NCBI GenBank assembly: GCA_902583585.1
Contig: CACHWN010000003.1
Coordinates: 77,585-141,584, forward strand
Origin: an uncultured Pelagibacteraceae bacterium
Lineage (GTDB): Bacteria; Pseudomonadota; Alphaproteobacteria; Pelagibacterales; Pelagibacteraceae
Length of the DNA stretch: 64,000 bases
Direction of reading: 5' to 3'
The notes beneath the pieces were generated by a model. That model saw only the letters and a list, made by a program, of their open reading frames with translations. It had not been told where the DNA came from and searched no databases. The position numbers and the translations under genes were made by a program. Shown in pieces: positions 36,752 to 45,507 of this stretch (within the stretch, counting starts at the first letter, position 1; every line of letters begins with the position of its first letter).

Positions 36752-37433
36752 TAAAAATATCACCCATACCAATATTCATTTCTTCTAGCGGAATATCGTT
36801 TTTAAAAGCACAAAATCTACCTGTAATTTCATTAGCTTCTATCTTTTTGATATCAGCTTTTTGACATTTTTTGGCTTCATAGAAAAGACCTATCACAAGC
36901 TTACCGTCGACTACAAATACTTCATCATCATTTAATCTTTTATTTTTACAAAAATAGTTTCTATTTACTTCCTCTGGAAAATCTTTTTTTGAACAAGGAT
37001 TGTTAATTAGTAAAACATCAATTTTTTTAGGACCGTCTTTAAACTCGTGTTTAATTTTTTTAACTTTTGTATAATTCATTAGATCACAAGAACAGGGCCA
37101 ACAACATCTATAAAGCTCACCACAAATATTTTTTTGCGTTCTTAATTCTTTAACATAGATATAATCAGGTTTTTCTCCAGGATTGATTAAAGAACCAGAA
37201 ACAGGACAATAAAATTTATTATATTCTTTAAATTCTTCATAAGTTAAGTCTTGATCTATTAAATATTTGAAAAACCTTGGACCTGCAGCATTCCTATTAC
37301 TGTCTGGAAATATTTTAGACCAATTTTTGACTAGGTTTTCGTAATAAAATTTTTTTTGTTGAAAATTTACTTCTGCTGTTGATGATGAGAAGTGAATTAA
37401 TATTAAAAATGATATTTTTAGAAAAAATTTCAT
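36735..37433 (-). CDS. Exported Cys-rich protein of unknown function
   Basis: 232 residues, not recognised. A signal peptide (MKFFLKISFLILIHFSSSTA) is followed by a soluble domain with ten cysteines, including FYCPVSGSLINPGEKPDYIY and the dense cluster GELYRCCWPCSCDLMNY, which contains a thioredoxin-like CWPC. Later single Cys residues (NPC, YFC, KKC, RFC) could pair in disulphides. The cluster suggests metal binding or redox chemistry in the periplasm; this is a guess from composition. It is 58 bases downstream of a tiny zinc-ribbon gene on the same strand, and convergent with the VCBS/UnbV gene. Confidence 0.75.
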   Translation of the reverse strand: MKFFLKISFLILIHFSSSTAEVNFQQKKFYYENLVKNWSKIFPDSNRNAAGPRFFKYLIDQDLTYEEFKEYNKFYCPVSGSLINPGEKPDYIYVKELRTQKNICGELYRCCWPCSCDLMNYTKVKKIKHEFKDGPKKIDVLLINNPCSKKDFPEEVNRNYFCKNKRLNDDEVFVVDGKLVIGLFYEAKKCQKADIKKIEANEITGRFCAFKNDIPLEEMNIGMGDIFIRMAR

Positions 37434-37491
37434 GAATTAAGTTAAATCATTTTCAAGTAAGTTTCACTGTGGTTTTCTTACTTAGCCGATT

Positions 37492-37641
37492 TCAATTTTT
37501 TCGTCTAATTTTTTTAATTCCGCAATCTTTACATTTTATCGTCTCAGTTGAACCTCCTGGTCCAAAACTATAATTAATATCAATTTTTTCATATCTATGA
37601 ATTCCAAATTCACATAACAACAAATACAACCACCTAATCAT
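37492..37641 (-). CDS. 49-residue zinc-ribbon-like micro-protein
   Basis: A complete frame from the ATG at 37641-37639 to the TGA at 37494-37492. The peptide starts MIRWLYLLLCEFGIHRYEKI and continues into FGPGGSTETIKCKDCGIKK. Four likely metal ligands are spaced Cys10-x4-His15 ... Cys37-x2-Cys40, the pattern of short bacterial and phage zinc-ribbon peptides (DUF1660-like). Codon use is that of the neighbours and the frame is open and meaningful throughout, so I consider it real. No Shine-Dalgarno is seen. It precedes the exported Cys-rich gene and diverges from the 18-residue gene at 37688. Confidence 0.7.
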   Translation of the reverse strand: MIRWLYLLLCEFGIHRYEKIDINYSFGPGGSTETIKCKDCGIKKIRRKN

Positions 37642-37674
37642 AATTCTAACAAAAAAATTATTAATTATTATAAC

Positions 37675-37680
37675 AGGAGG
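37675..37680 (+). promoter_or_regulatory. Perfect Shine-Dalgarno sequence
   Basis: AGGAGG sits seven bases before the ATG at 37688. A full-match ribosome-binding site is uncommon in this window, where most genes have none that I can see. It is the main reason to accept the tiny frame that follows as a gene. Confidence 0.7.
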
Positions 37681-37687
37681 TAATTTA

Positions 37688-37744
37688 ATGTCAGGTTGGG
37701 AAATTTTAATAGTTGTAGCTGTTCTTTACGCAATAGTTAATTAA
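37688..37744 (+). CDS. 18-residue membrane micro-peptide
   Basis: ATG at 37688 to TAA at 37742-37744, encoding MSGWEILIVVAVLYAIVN. It is one hydrophobic helix with a short polar start, long enough for a marginal membrane span. The frame is preceded by a perfect AGGAGG at ideal spacing. It stands alone on the plus strand between two minus-strand genes in the only gene-poor gap of the window (37434-37776). Role unknown; it could be a small membrane protein or a toxin-like peptide, though no antisense antitoxin is apparent. Confidence 0.55.
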   Translation: MSGWEILIVVAVLYAIVN

Positions 37745-37776
37745 GCTTATTTTAAAAGCTAGAAAATTAGAAAATT

Positions 37777-40113
37777 TTAATTTGGAGATAATTTTCCAGA
37801 TTTAAGATTCATATATCCAAAAAATACTAAAAATAGTAATGCAAAAGGATAAACTATTGCTTTGTTTGGCCTGTCTGGGTTTTCAATTTTAAAATTACTT
37901 ATAATATCACCCATTTGAATACCAGATTTTTTTGCTTCCCCTTTCCAGTTTAATTTATCAACTGTCAATTGATCGTTCTGGTCTGCCAAAGTCACACCAT
38001 ATTCTTCTAAGTTATAATTATTTTCAAATTTACCTTTATCGATAACAAATAATTTATATCTTTCTCCGTATTCAGTAACTCGAGTGACTTTAATATGAAC
38101 TTCCTTTGACGGGTCAAAAGATAAACTTTGAATAGTTTCCGCCGAAAGTTTTTGCTCATTATATTTAGGGTAGAATTTACTCAAAACATAATCTGGAGCT
38201 AAAAACGATAAAGATATAACTAAGAAAGCTATGATCTCGTACCATCTTAATTTATTTATAAACCATTGTTGTGTAGCAGCAGTAAACACTAAAATTCCGA
38301 TTAGTGAAGTAGCTATGACTAATAAAGCTTGCCAGATACTATCTACTCCAATTAATAACAGTTCGTGATTAAACAAAAAGACAATCGGTAAAATTCCAGT
38401 TCTCAAACTGTACCAAATAGCTTGAAGTCCCGTTCTTAAAGGATCGCCACCAGAAATTGCGGCTGCTGCATAAGAGGCTAAACCAACAGGGGGTGTTACA
38501 TCGGCCATCAATCCAAAATAAAATACGAATAAATGAACAGCAATTAACGGAAAAATAAAGCCCGAAGCATTTCCAACATCAACTAAAACTGTAGCCATTA
38601 GAGAGGCAACTACCACATAGTTTGCAGTTGTAGGGAGACCCATGCCAAGTAACAAACAAAGTATAATAGTTAATAAAATTAATATAATTACGTTGTCTCT
38701 AGCTATCGTCTCAATCACTATGATTAAATTTGTACTTAAACCTGTAGAACCAACGGCGCCAACAATTATACCTGCTGTAGCTATTGCTATCCCTACTCCC
38801 ACCATATTAATAGCACCTTTTTGAAGACCAACTATTGTTTGATTGTACCAATCGATTAAACCAGTTTTAAAATCAGGATTTTTAATTATACGGCTTACCA
38901 AGTTTACTAATATTAAAGATAAAGTCGCGTAGAAGATAGAAAAACCTGCTGTATATCTCATATAAACCAGTAAAAAAATCAAAACAAAAATAGGTATTAA
39001 AAAATGTAAACCAGATAAAAAAGTTTTCTTTAAGTGAGGAACATCAGCATCATCCATCCCTTTTAATCCTAATTTAAGAGCTTCTAAATGAGAGATATAA
39101 AATAAAGCAATGTATGAAATGATAGCTGGTAAAAAAGCATGTTTTACAACTTCAAAATAAGTTACGCCAATAAAGCTTGCCATAACAAAAGCAGCAGCAC
39201 CCATAACCGGTGGCATTATTTGGCCGTTAACTGAAGAAGAAACTTCGATAGCTCCAGCCTTTTCTTGAGAGAAACCAGTTTTTTTCATTATAGGAATTGT
39301 AAAAGTTCCAGTTGTTACAGTATTTGCAATTGATGAACCTGATATCATACCAGTCATTCCAGATCCTAATATTGCGGCCTTAGCTGGTCCTCCTCGCATT
39401 TTTCCAACCATTGCAAAAGCTAAGTCTAAAAAATACTTTCCTCCACCTGCAGTTTCTAACAAAGCTCCAAATAATACGAATAAAAAAATGAAATCTACTG
39501 AAACTCCTATTGGAATTCCAAATATTGCCTCTTGATCAAACCATTGAAATCCTACTAATCTTTTTACAGAAAGTCCGCCGTGAGAAATAATATCAGGAGC
39601 ATATTTTCCAAAATAAGAAAATAAGAGGAAACAGACTGCAATTATAACTAAAGGCAAGCCTATAGCTCGTCTTGTTGCTTCTAATAAAATTAATATACCT
39701 ATGGCCCCAATTATAAGTTCAATTGGAACTTTAAAACCAAATATTTCTTTTACTAAAAGAATACCGCCTCTATTTACTAAATCGTCATAGAAAAAATAAA
39801 TATACAAGCAACTTAATGCCCCTAAAATACTAATGATAATATCGATTACTGAAATCTTTTTTCCTCTAACTGCTGGAAAAATTAAAAAAGCTAAAGTTAA
39901 AGCGAAACCTAAATGAATAGCTCTGGCAGGTAATCCTTTAAACATTCCAAAGTTAAACCAAAAAGGAAATGGAGAGGCATACCAAAGTTGAAAAAATGTC
40001 CAAAGAATAGCAATTCCAAAAACTATTTTTAAATGAATGCCCGATAAATTTCGAGTTGGAGAAATATCTTCTTGTATTTTATCTTTTATCTTACTTTGAA
40101 TGTTTTGATTCAT
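37777..40113 (-). CDS. TRAP transporter fused permease (4TM/12TM, TAXI type) with DUF3394-like C-terminus
   Basis: 778 residues with many hydrophobic segments. It joins the small-permease-like region (N-terminal ~1-150) with the DctM-like domain; DctM motifs include GSGMTGMISGSSIANTVTTG (~251-270), SSVNGQIMPPVMGAAAF and LGMGLPTTANYVVVASL. The C-terminal ~130 residues form a soluble segment with PDZ-like sequence (AKKSGIQMGDIISNF), as in DUF3394, ending in a final membrane span. It imports an organic acid or similar solute with ion symport together with the TAXI binding protein encoded upstream at 40190. A strong hairpin terminator separates the two genes. Confidence 0.93.
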   Translation of the reverse strand: MNQNIQSKIKDKIQEDISPTRNLSGIHLKIVFGIAILWTFFQLWYASPFPFWFNFGMFKGLPARAIHLGFALTLAFLIFPAVRGKKISVIDIIISILGALSCLYIYFFYDDLVNRGGILLVKEIFGFKVPIELIIGAIGILILLEATRRAIGLPLVIIAVCFLLFSYFGKYAPDIISHGGLSVKRLVGFQWFDQEAIFGIPIGVSVDFIFLFVLFGALLETAGGGKYFLDLAFAMVGKMRGGPAKAAILGSGMTGMISGSSIANTVTTGTFTIPIMKKTGFSQEKAGAIEVSSSVNGQIMPPVMGAAAFVMASFIGVTYFEVVKHAFLPAIISYIALFYISHLEALKLGLKGMDDADVPHLKKTFLSGLHFLIPIFVLIFLLVYMRYTAGFSIFYATLSLILVNLVSRIIKNPDFKTGLIDWYNQTIVGLQKGAINMVGVGIAIATAGIIVGAVGSTGLSTNLIIVIETIARDNVIILILLTIILCLLLGMGLPTTANYVVVASLMATVLVDVGNASGFIFPLIAVHLFVFYFGLMADVTPPVGLASYAAAAISGGDPLRTGLQAIWYSLRTGILPIVFLFNHELLLIGVDSIWQALLVIATSLIGILVFTAATQQWFINKLRWYEIIAFLVISLSFLAPDYVLSKFYPKYNEQKLSAETIQSLSFDPSKEVHIKVTRVTEYGERYKLFVIDKGKFENNYNLEEYGVTLADQNDQLTVDKLNWKGEAKKSGIQMGDIISNFKIENPDRPNKAIVYPFALLFLVFFGYMNLKSGKLSPN

Positions 40114-40138
40114 TTTAGCTAAGATACCTTATTCTAAA

Positions 40139-40169
40139 AAAAAAGGCCCAAAAAAATTGGGCCTTTTTT
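40139..40169 (-). terminator. Rho-independent terminator inside the TRAP operon
   Basis: A GC-core hairpin, AAAAGGCCCA (40141-40150) with TGGGCCTTTT (40158-40167), an A-rich loop, and T-runs on both sides, so it can work on either strand. It lies between the binding-protein gene and the permease gene, both minus-strand. It should stop most transcripts after the binding protein and allow partial read-through to the permease, a familiar way to make more binding protein than permease. Confidence 0.85.
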
Positions 40170-40189
40170 AATTAAACTATAAAGTTGAA

Positions 40190-41194
40190 TTACATTAATC
40201 CAGCTTCTTTGTAGTACTTAATTGCACCTGGATGTAATGGAGCTGATAAACCATCAGCTATCATATTTTTCTTTTCCAATGGTCCAAAAGCAGGGTGTTG
40301 AGCTCTGAAATCATCAAAGTTTTCCATTACCGCTTTTGTTACTAAGTATACAAGCTCTTCAGAAACATTTGCGCTTGTAACAACTGTAGCTTTTACACCA
40401 AACGTTGTAGCGTCTTTTTTCTGATTAGAATATGTTCCTTTTGGAATTACAGCTTTTGCATAGTAGTCAGCTCCATCAATTAAGCCTTGTACTGGTGCAC
40501 CAGTTAAATTGATCGGGCTAGCTTTTGCTTTACAAGTAGCTGCTTGCTCCATGGCACCATTTGGAAATCCTACTGAGTATCCAAATGCATCTATTTTTCC
40601 GTCACAAAGAGCTTTTACTTGTTCAGAAGAAGTAAGTTCAGTAGTTGCTTTGAACATACTCATATCTGCTCCCATAGCTTTCATTAATTCTTCCATAGTT
40701 CCTCTTTGGCCAGAACCTGGGTTACCGATGTTTACTGTTTTTCCTTTTAGGCCTTTGAAATTTTTAATTCCAGATTTTTTACTTGCCCAAATTTGGAAAG
40801 GTTCATTGTGAACTGAAAATACAGCTCTTAAGTCGCTAAACTGTTTTCCTTCCCATTTGCTTGAACCATTGTAAGCATGGTACTGCCAGTCTGACTGAGC
40901 AACACCAAATTGAAACTCACCATCTTTGATTTGTCCAATATTGTAGTTAGAACCACCTGTTGAAGGTGCAGTACATCTATATGCTTTAGCTGTACCTTTT
41001 TTTCTACCATGGTCAGCACTAATTGCTGATTTGTGTAACATTTTACAGATGGCGTTACCTGTTTGGAAGTATACTCCAGTTGGTCCGCCTGTTCCTATAG
41101 TGAAGAACTCTGCTGATTTTGCGATTGAAGTAATAGGGCTTGAAAAAGCAAACATTACCAGCACCGCTGAAATCAATGACATCATTTTTTTCAT
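40190..41194 (-). CDS. TAXI-family TRAP transporter solute-binding protein
   Basis: 334 residues. A signal peptide (MKKMMSLISAVLVMFAFSSP to about residue 27, ending KSA) is followed by the TAXI hallmark FFTIGTGGPTGVYFQTGNAI. Further typical stretches are FGVAQSDWQYHAYNG, GKTVNIGNPGSGQRGT and the C-terminal PLHPGAIKYYKEAGLM. It captures the solute in the periplasm for the permease at 37777; TAXI proteins are often annotated for glutamate or other dicarboxylates, but the ligand is not clear. A strong AGAGGAG site five bases before the ATG and the downstream terminator point to high expression. Codons here are more G/C-containing than in neighbours. Confidence 0.94.
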   Translation of the reverse strand: MKKMMSLISAVLVMFAFSSPITSIAKSAEFFTIGTGGPTGVYFQTGNAICKMLHKSAISADHGRKKGTAKAYRCTAPSTGGSNYNIGQIKDGEFQFGVAQSDWQYHAYNGSSKWEGKQFSDLRAVFSVHNEPFQIWASKKSGIKNFKGLKGKTVNIGNPGSGQRGTMEELMKAMGADMSMFKATTELTSSEQVKALCDGKIDAFGYSVGFPNGAMEQAATCKAKASPINLTGAPVQGLIDGADYYAKAVIPKGTYSNQKKDATTFGVKATVVTSANVSEELVYLVTKAVMENFDDFRAQHPAFGPLEKKNMIADGLSAPLHPGAIKYYKEAGLM

Positions 41195-41199
41195 GTGTA

Positions 41200-41206
41200 C
41201 TCCTCT
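41200..41206 (-). promoter_or_regulatory. Strong Shine-Dalgarno of the TAXI binding protein
   Basis: AGAGGAG on the minus strand, five bases before the ATG at 41194. It is one of the few strong ribosome-binding sites in the window and fits a highly expressed periplasmic binding protein. Confidence 0.7.
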
Positions 41207-41257
41207 TTTGTTTATGATTAATTTAACTACGTAATTTGTTATAGGTCAAAGAGATTC

Positions 41258-42496
41258 TTATAAATTTTTGGCCCAATTTGACAGCTTAGTAGTACCCTCG
41301 ACTACATTTGGGGCATACCTCTTGACCATTTCCTGACTAATAGATTTATAATCAGAAACATTTCTAAAAAATTCAACTCCATCAAAGTCTGTATAACTTA
41401 ACCTTGCTAACATTTTTTTTGGATTAAATCCAAAATCTGAACCTGGTAACATTGCTACGCCTGTTTCATTTAAAATAGCTTCACATAATTCAGAAGATGT
41501 TTTATATTTTTTATTCTTAAATTCAGGCATTAAATAAAATGCTCCCTGAGGTGGATTAATTAAAACTTCATTTGATTTTAAGTTATTATAAACATATGTA
41601 CCGACTGCTAATAGAATACTTCGCACTTTCAATTTATATTCTTCATAATCTCCATCATAAGCCTCAACTGCAGCAAACTGGGTTGGTGTATTAACTGTAG
41701 AATAAGACTCGCTTGCTAAAGATTTTAAACTTTTCATAAAATCTTTTAATCCATTTGGTACGGCCAGAAATCCTAATCTCCATCCTCCAGCACCGCACCA
41801 TTTACTTAACCCACCGCTTATAAATGTATAGTGTGGATAAAATTTGGAAATAGATTTATAATTATTATCGAACGATAAATCTGTATAAATTTCATCTGAC
41901 AAAATAATTAATTTATATTTTTTTGCAACTTTAGCTAATTCTTCTAAATTTTCGCAAACTGCACCTGAAGGATTGTTAGGTGAATTTAAAATTAGTATTA
42001 AATTCTTCTTTTTTCCAATTTTTCTTAATTTTTTTTCTAACTCTTTTGCAGTTGGAAACCAATTATTCGATTGAGAAGTTTCTAGCCAATGAACTTTGTT
42101 TAATCCTATTTGTGCTTGAGGTTCATAAGATACCCAACTCGGTGCTGGTGTTAAAATCTCTCCATTAAATGCTACATGCATCAGTAACATTGCTTCTTTT
42201 GATCCGGGTGTAATTAAAATATTTTCTTCTGAAAACTCAACGCCAGTTTTTTTAAACAAATATTTAGATATTTTTTTTCTTAGCTCAGGTAGACCTTGAA
42301 TAGGTAAGTATTCTTTCTTATGAGCGTTCTTTTTTAATATTTCAACAATTTTTTCAGGTATTTGAAAAGGAGATTGTCCAAAACCAAATCTATAAACCTT
42401 TTTGCCTTTTTTAATTAAATTTTTAGATTTTTCATTAATTGCTAATGTCGCAGACTCTCTTAATTTTAAAATATTTTTTTTAACTTTTGACACCAT
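41258..42496 (-). CDS. PLP-dependent aminotransferase, class I/II
   Basis: 412 residues, fold-type I. Motifs: ITPGSKEAMLLM (PLP phosphate area), NSPNNPSGAVC (substrate/PLP loop, ~170-180), ILSDEIYTDLSF (Asp pairing with the PLP nitrogen), the Schiff-base Lys in GGLSKWCGAGGWRLGFLA, and a C-terminal Arg region. The family includes aspartate, aromatic and other amino-acid transaminases; SKWCGAGGWRLG resembles a eukaryote-like/aspartate aminotransferase subgroup. Exact substrate unknown. Separated from the TAXI gene by 63 bases on the same strand, so read-through into the transporter is possible, which might link it to amino or keto acid uptake. Confidence 0.88.
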   Translation of the reverse strand: MVSKVKKNILKLRESATLAINEKSKNLIKKGKKVYRFGFGQSPFQIPEKIVEILKKNAHKKEYLPIQGLPELRKKISKYLFKKTGVEFSEENILITPGSKEAMLLMHVAFNGEILTPAPSWVSYEPQAQIGLNKVHWLETSQSNNWFPTAKELEKKLRKIGKKKNLILILNSPNNPSGAVCENLEELAKVAKKYKLIILSDEIYTDLSFDNNYKSISKFYPHYTFISGGLSKWCGAGGWRLGFLAVPNGLKDFMKSLKSLASESYSTVNTPTQFAAVEAYDGDYEEYKLKVRSILLAVGTYVYNNLKSNEVLINPPQGAFYLMPEFKNKKYKTSSELCEAILNETGVAMLPGSDFGFNPKKMLARLSYTDFDGVEFFRNVSDYKSISQEMVKRYAPNVVEGTTKLSNWAKNL

Positions 42497-42598
42497 CTAA
42501 CTTGAAATACCTATACGGGGACTGCATATTGAAAGTCAAATCAAATATTGAAAATAGGAACATTTGACAAATTGATTCGGTCATGTTTTAATCCTAGT

Positions 42599-42626
42599 TT
42601 GTTCTCAAGTTTGGTCTACATATAGT
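42599..42626 (+). promoter_or_regulatory. Candidate promoter of the helicase-TerB-fdxA-carD unit
   Basis: TTGTTC at 42599-42604 and TATAGT at 42621-42626 with a 16-base spacer, placing a start near 42633, about 20 bases before the helicase ATG. A second possible -35, TTGACA, is at 42564-42569 with a weaker TTTAAT after 17 bases. Both are pattern matches only. Confidence 0.35.
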
Positions 42627-42651
42627 ATAAAAAAATTTAGCTAGCACTATA

Positions 42652-45117
42652 ATGAAAATACAATCTGACAGAATTATCGCATTACTCGGTCCGACTAATA
42701 CTGGAAAAACGCATGTAGCTATAGAAAAAATGCTTATGTTTGAAAGTGGTATTTTTGGATTACCATTAAGACTTTTGGCTAGAGAGGTTTACGATAAATG
42801 TGTCGATAAAGTGGGGGTTGATAAAGTAGCTTTAATTACAGGTGAAGAGAAAATAATTCCACAAGCAGCAAATTATTTTATTTGCACAGTTGAGTCGATG
42901 CCAAAAAATAAAGAAGTTGAATTTGTTGCTATTGATGAAATTCAAATGTGTGCTGATAAAGAAAGAGGACATATATTTACTGAAAGATTACTTGAGTCAC
43001 GTGGAAGTAAACTAACAATGTTTTTAGGTTCTCAGGTTATGGAACATATAATTGGAGAATTAGTTGAAAATGTTGAATTTGAGAAGAAAGAAAGATTTTC
43101 AAAACTTAGCTATTCAGGAATAAAAAAGATATCGAGATTAGATAGAAAAGTGGCAATAATTGCTTTTTCAGTTGAAGAAGTTTATGCAATAGCAGAATTA
43201 GTCAGGAGACAAAAGGGTGGTGCTGCTGTAATAATGGGATCATTAAGTCCTAAGACAAGAAATTCTCAAGTAGGCTTATACCAGTCAGGTGATGTTGATT
43301 ATTTAATTGCTACTGACGCAATTGGAATGGGTCTTAACATGGATATCAATGAAATTTATTTTTCAAATTTAAAAAAATTTGATGGTAAAAAAACCAGAAG
43401 GTTAAACTTGATAGAATTATCACAGATAGCTGGACGAGCTGGTAGGTATAAAAATGATGGAGGATTCGGTACAACAGGAGATTGTGAATCTTTAAACTCA
43501 GATGAAATTGAAAAAATAGAAAAACATCAACTCCCTCATACCAAAATGATTTTTTGGAGAAATTCCCATTTGAATTTCGAAAATCCTGAGAAATTAATAT
43601 CTTCATTGGAATTAAAGCCAAATCAAAAAAATCTTTTAAGGACAAATGATTCGCTTGATGAAAGTGTACTTAGATTTTTTTTAAAAAAAGGCTCAAATAA
43701 TATTATCTATCATAAAAATCTTGAATTACTTTGGGAATGTTGCCAAATACCAGATTTTGAAAAGAAAGCTTATGGGCAACATATAAATGTAATAGATAAG
43801 GTTTTTCAATTTTTAACAACTAGAAAAAATAAAATACCAAGTGCTTTTATGAAAGAACAACTTAAAGGTCTAGAAAAAGATCATGGAAATGTAGATTTAC
43901 TTTCACACAGATTATCTAATGTGAGAACTTGGTCTTACGTAGCTAATAAAAAAAATTGGGTTGAAAATTCAGATTATTGGATACAGCTAACAAAAAATAT
44001 TGAAGATAAATTATCTGATAAATTACATGATGAATTAACAAAAAGTTTTATTGATAAAAAAATTAGTATTCTTTCTAGAAGTTTAAAGCAAGACCTACTT
44101 TTGAATACTGAGATTAACAAAGAAAATAAAATCTATATTGACGGACAGCTTATAGGGGAATTGAAAGGTTTAAAATTTTTAATTGAAGTAACATCTAAAA
44201 CGTTAGATACAGACATTAAATCAATTAAAAAAGCTGCTCGGAAAGGTATTGAGAAGGAATTAGTCAAGAGAGTGGATGAAATTTTAACAAAAGGTGAGAT
44301 TAAAATTGATAACCAAAATAAAATTATTTGGAAAAATAATGCAGTCGCAAGATTAAAAAAAGGTAATGATTATTTAAGTCCTGAGATAGATATTATAGCA
44401 GATGACTCTTTAAACGCAGAGTCTAAATTAAAACTTACCAAATTTTTAAATAAGTGGTTATCTGATTATATAAATGATGTTTTGGGTGATTTAATAAAAT
44501 TAACAAAGCACAAAATATCTAACCAATATTTAAGAGGGCTTGTTTTTCAACTTTACGAAAATAATGGAGTGATAATTAGAAACAATATTAACAAAATTGT
44601 TGACTCAATCCCAGCAGATGAAAGAAAGAGATTATGGGGTATGGGAATTAAGATAGGTAGATATCATATTTATCTGCCAAAAATGCTTAAGCCAAAAGCT
44701 GTGCAATTTAGAATTAATCTATGGAAAATATTTCACAAATTGTCAGATCAAAATACAATTCCTAAATCAGGTTTAAATTTTTTAGCTCATACAAACTTCG
44801 ATAAAAAATTTTTACTTCTATGTGGTTTTGAAAAATTCAAAGAGTTTTTTATAAGAATCGACATTCTGGAAAAGCTATTTCTCAAAATTATTGAGAACTC
44901 AAAAGATAAAAAATTTAAAGTAAACTCTGAAATGATGAACTTATTAGGTTGCTCTAAAGAAAATTTTTACAAATTAATGACTTATATGAATTATAAAAAA
45001 GATAAAGCTATTGATACTTATATTTTTAGGGGAGAAAAAAAGAAAAAAGAGAAAATAATACGATTTGACAAAAAAGAAAATCCATTTAATAAGCTTTTAA
45101 ATTTAAATATAAAATAG
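42652..45117 (+). CDS. SUV3-like ATP-dependent RNA helicase
   Basis: 821 residues. Superfamily 2 motifs: Walker A GPTNTGKT (13-20), the SUV3-typical FGLPLRLLAREVYDK (~35-49), DEIQ motif II (95-98), and motif VI QIAGRAGRY (~258-266). The rest is a long Lys-rich helical C-terminal region, larger than in mitochondrial SUV3, ending in a basic tail. Alphaproteobacteria commonly encode this relative of the mitochondrial RNA-degradosome helicase. It directly abuts the TerB gene and leads a four-gene unit with fdxA and carD. Cytoplasmic RNA metabolism is the likely role. Confidence 0.9.
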   Translation: MKIQSDRIIALLGPTNTGKTHVAIEKMLMFESGIFGLPLRLLAREVYDKCVDKVGVDKVALITGEEKIIPQAANYFICTVESMPKNKEVEFVAIDEIQMCADKERGHIFTERLLESRGSKLTMFLGSQVMEHIIGELVENVEFEKKERFSKLSYSGIKKISRLDRKVAIIAFSVEEVYAIAELVRRQKGGAAVIMGSLSPKTRNSQVGLYQSGDVDYLIATDAIGMGLNMDINEIYFSNLKKFDGKKTRRLNLIELSQIAGRAGRYKNDGGFGTTGDCESLNSDEIEKIEKHQLPHTKMIFWRNSHLNFENPEKLISSLELKPNQKNLLRTNDSLDESVLRFFLKKGSNNIIYHKNLELLWECCQIPDFEKKAYGQHINVIDKVFQFLTTRKNKIPSAFMKEQLKGLEKDHGNVDLLSHRLSNVRTWSYVANKKNWVENSDYWIQLTKNIEDKLSDKLHDELTKSFIDKKISILSRSLKQDLLLNTEINKENKIYIDGQLIGELKGLKFLIEVTSKTLDTDIKSIKKAARKGIEKELVKRVDEILTKGEIKIDNQNKIIWKNNAVARLKKGNDYLSPEIDIIADDSLNAESKLKLTKFLNKWLSDYINDVLGDLIKLTKHKISNQYLRGLVFQLYENNGVIIRNNINKIVDSIPADERKRLWGMGIKIGRYHIYLPKMLKPKAVQFRINLWKIFHKLSDQNTIPKSGLNFLAHTNFDKKFLLLCGFEKFKEFFIRIDILEKLFLKIIENSKDKKFKVNSEMMNLLGCSKENFYKLMTYMNYKKDKAIDTYIFRGEKKKKEKIIRFDKKENPFNKLLNLNIK

Positions 45118-45507
45118 ATGAAGAAATTAGAAAAAGATAGCATAATTGGAATTTCTGCTTTATTAGTTCATGCCGCTAATATTGATGAAATTTACTCTGA
45201 ACAAGAAAAAAATTTAATAAAAGATTTTATTAAGTCTTATTTAACCGATATTGATACTAATGAAATTCTTAAAGAGGCTGAAAATATTGAGAAAAATTCT
45301 AACCAGCTTTTAAATTATACAAGTATAATTAAAAAAAATTCTTTAGATATTAAAAAAGATATTATTGAACATCTTTGGAAAGTTATAATTTCTGATAACT
45401 CAGTTGACCAGTATGAATCGAATTTGATGAGGAGGATTTGTGGTCTAATATACTTTCCTGACAAAGAAAGTGCGGAAATTAAACTAAAACTTTTAAATTC
45501 AAGATGA
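45118..45507 (+). CDS. TerB-family protein
   Basis: 129 residues, all-helical. It has a TerB-like pattern: [20 protein letters not shown] near the start (acidic metal-site region) and a repeat-like [20 protein letters not shown] near the C-terminus, where D/E pairs recur in related positions. TerB domains bind metals and occur both in tellurite-resistance proteins and as stand-alone cytoplasmic proteins of unknown role. It begins directly after the helicase stop and overlaps fdxA by four bases (ATGA), so it is co-translated with both. Confidence 0.75.
   Translation: MKKLEKDSIIGISALLVHAANIDEIYSEQEKNLIKDFIKSYLTDIDTNEILKEAENIEKNSNQLLNYTSIIKKNSLDIKKDIIEHLWKVIISDNSVDQYESNLMRRICGLIYFPDKESAEIKLKLLNSR

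Noticed and set aside
40509-40811. 100-codon open frame antisense to the TAXI binding protein gene.
   Set aside because: Shadow of a clearly coding minus-strand gene with strong family motifs; no ribosome-binding site or spacing support.
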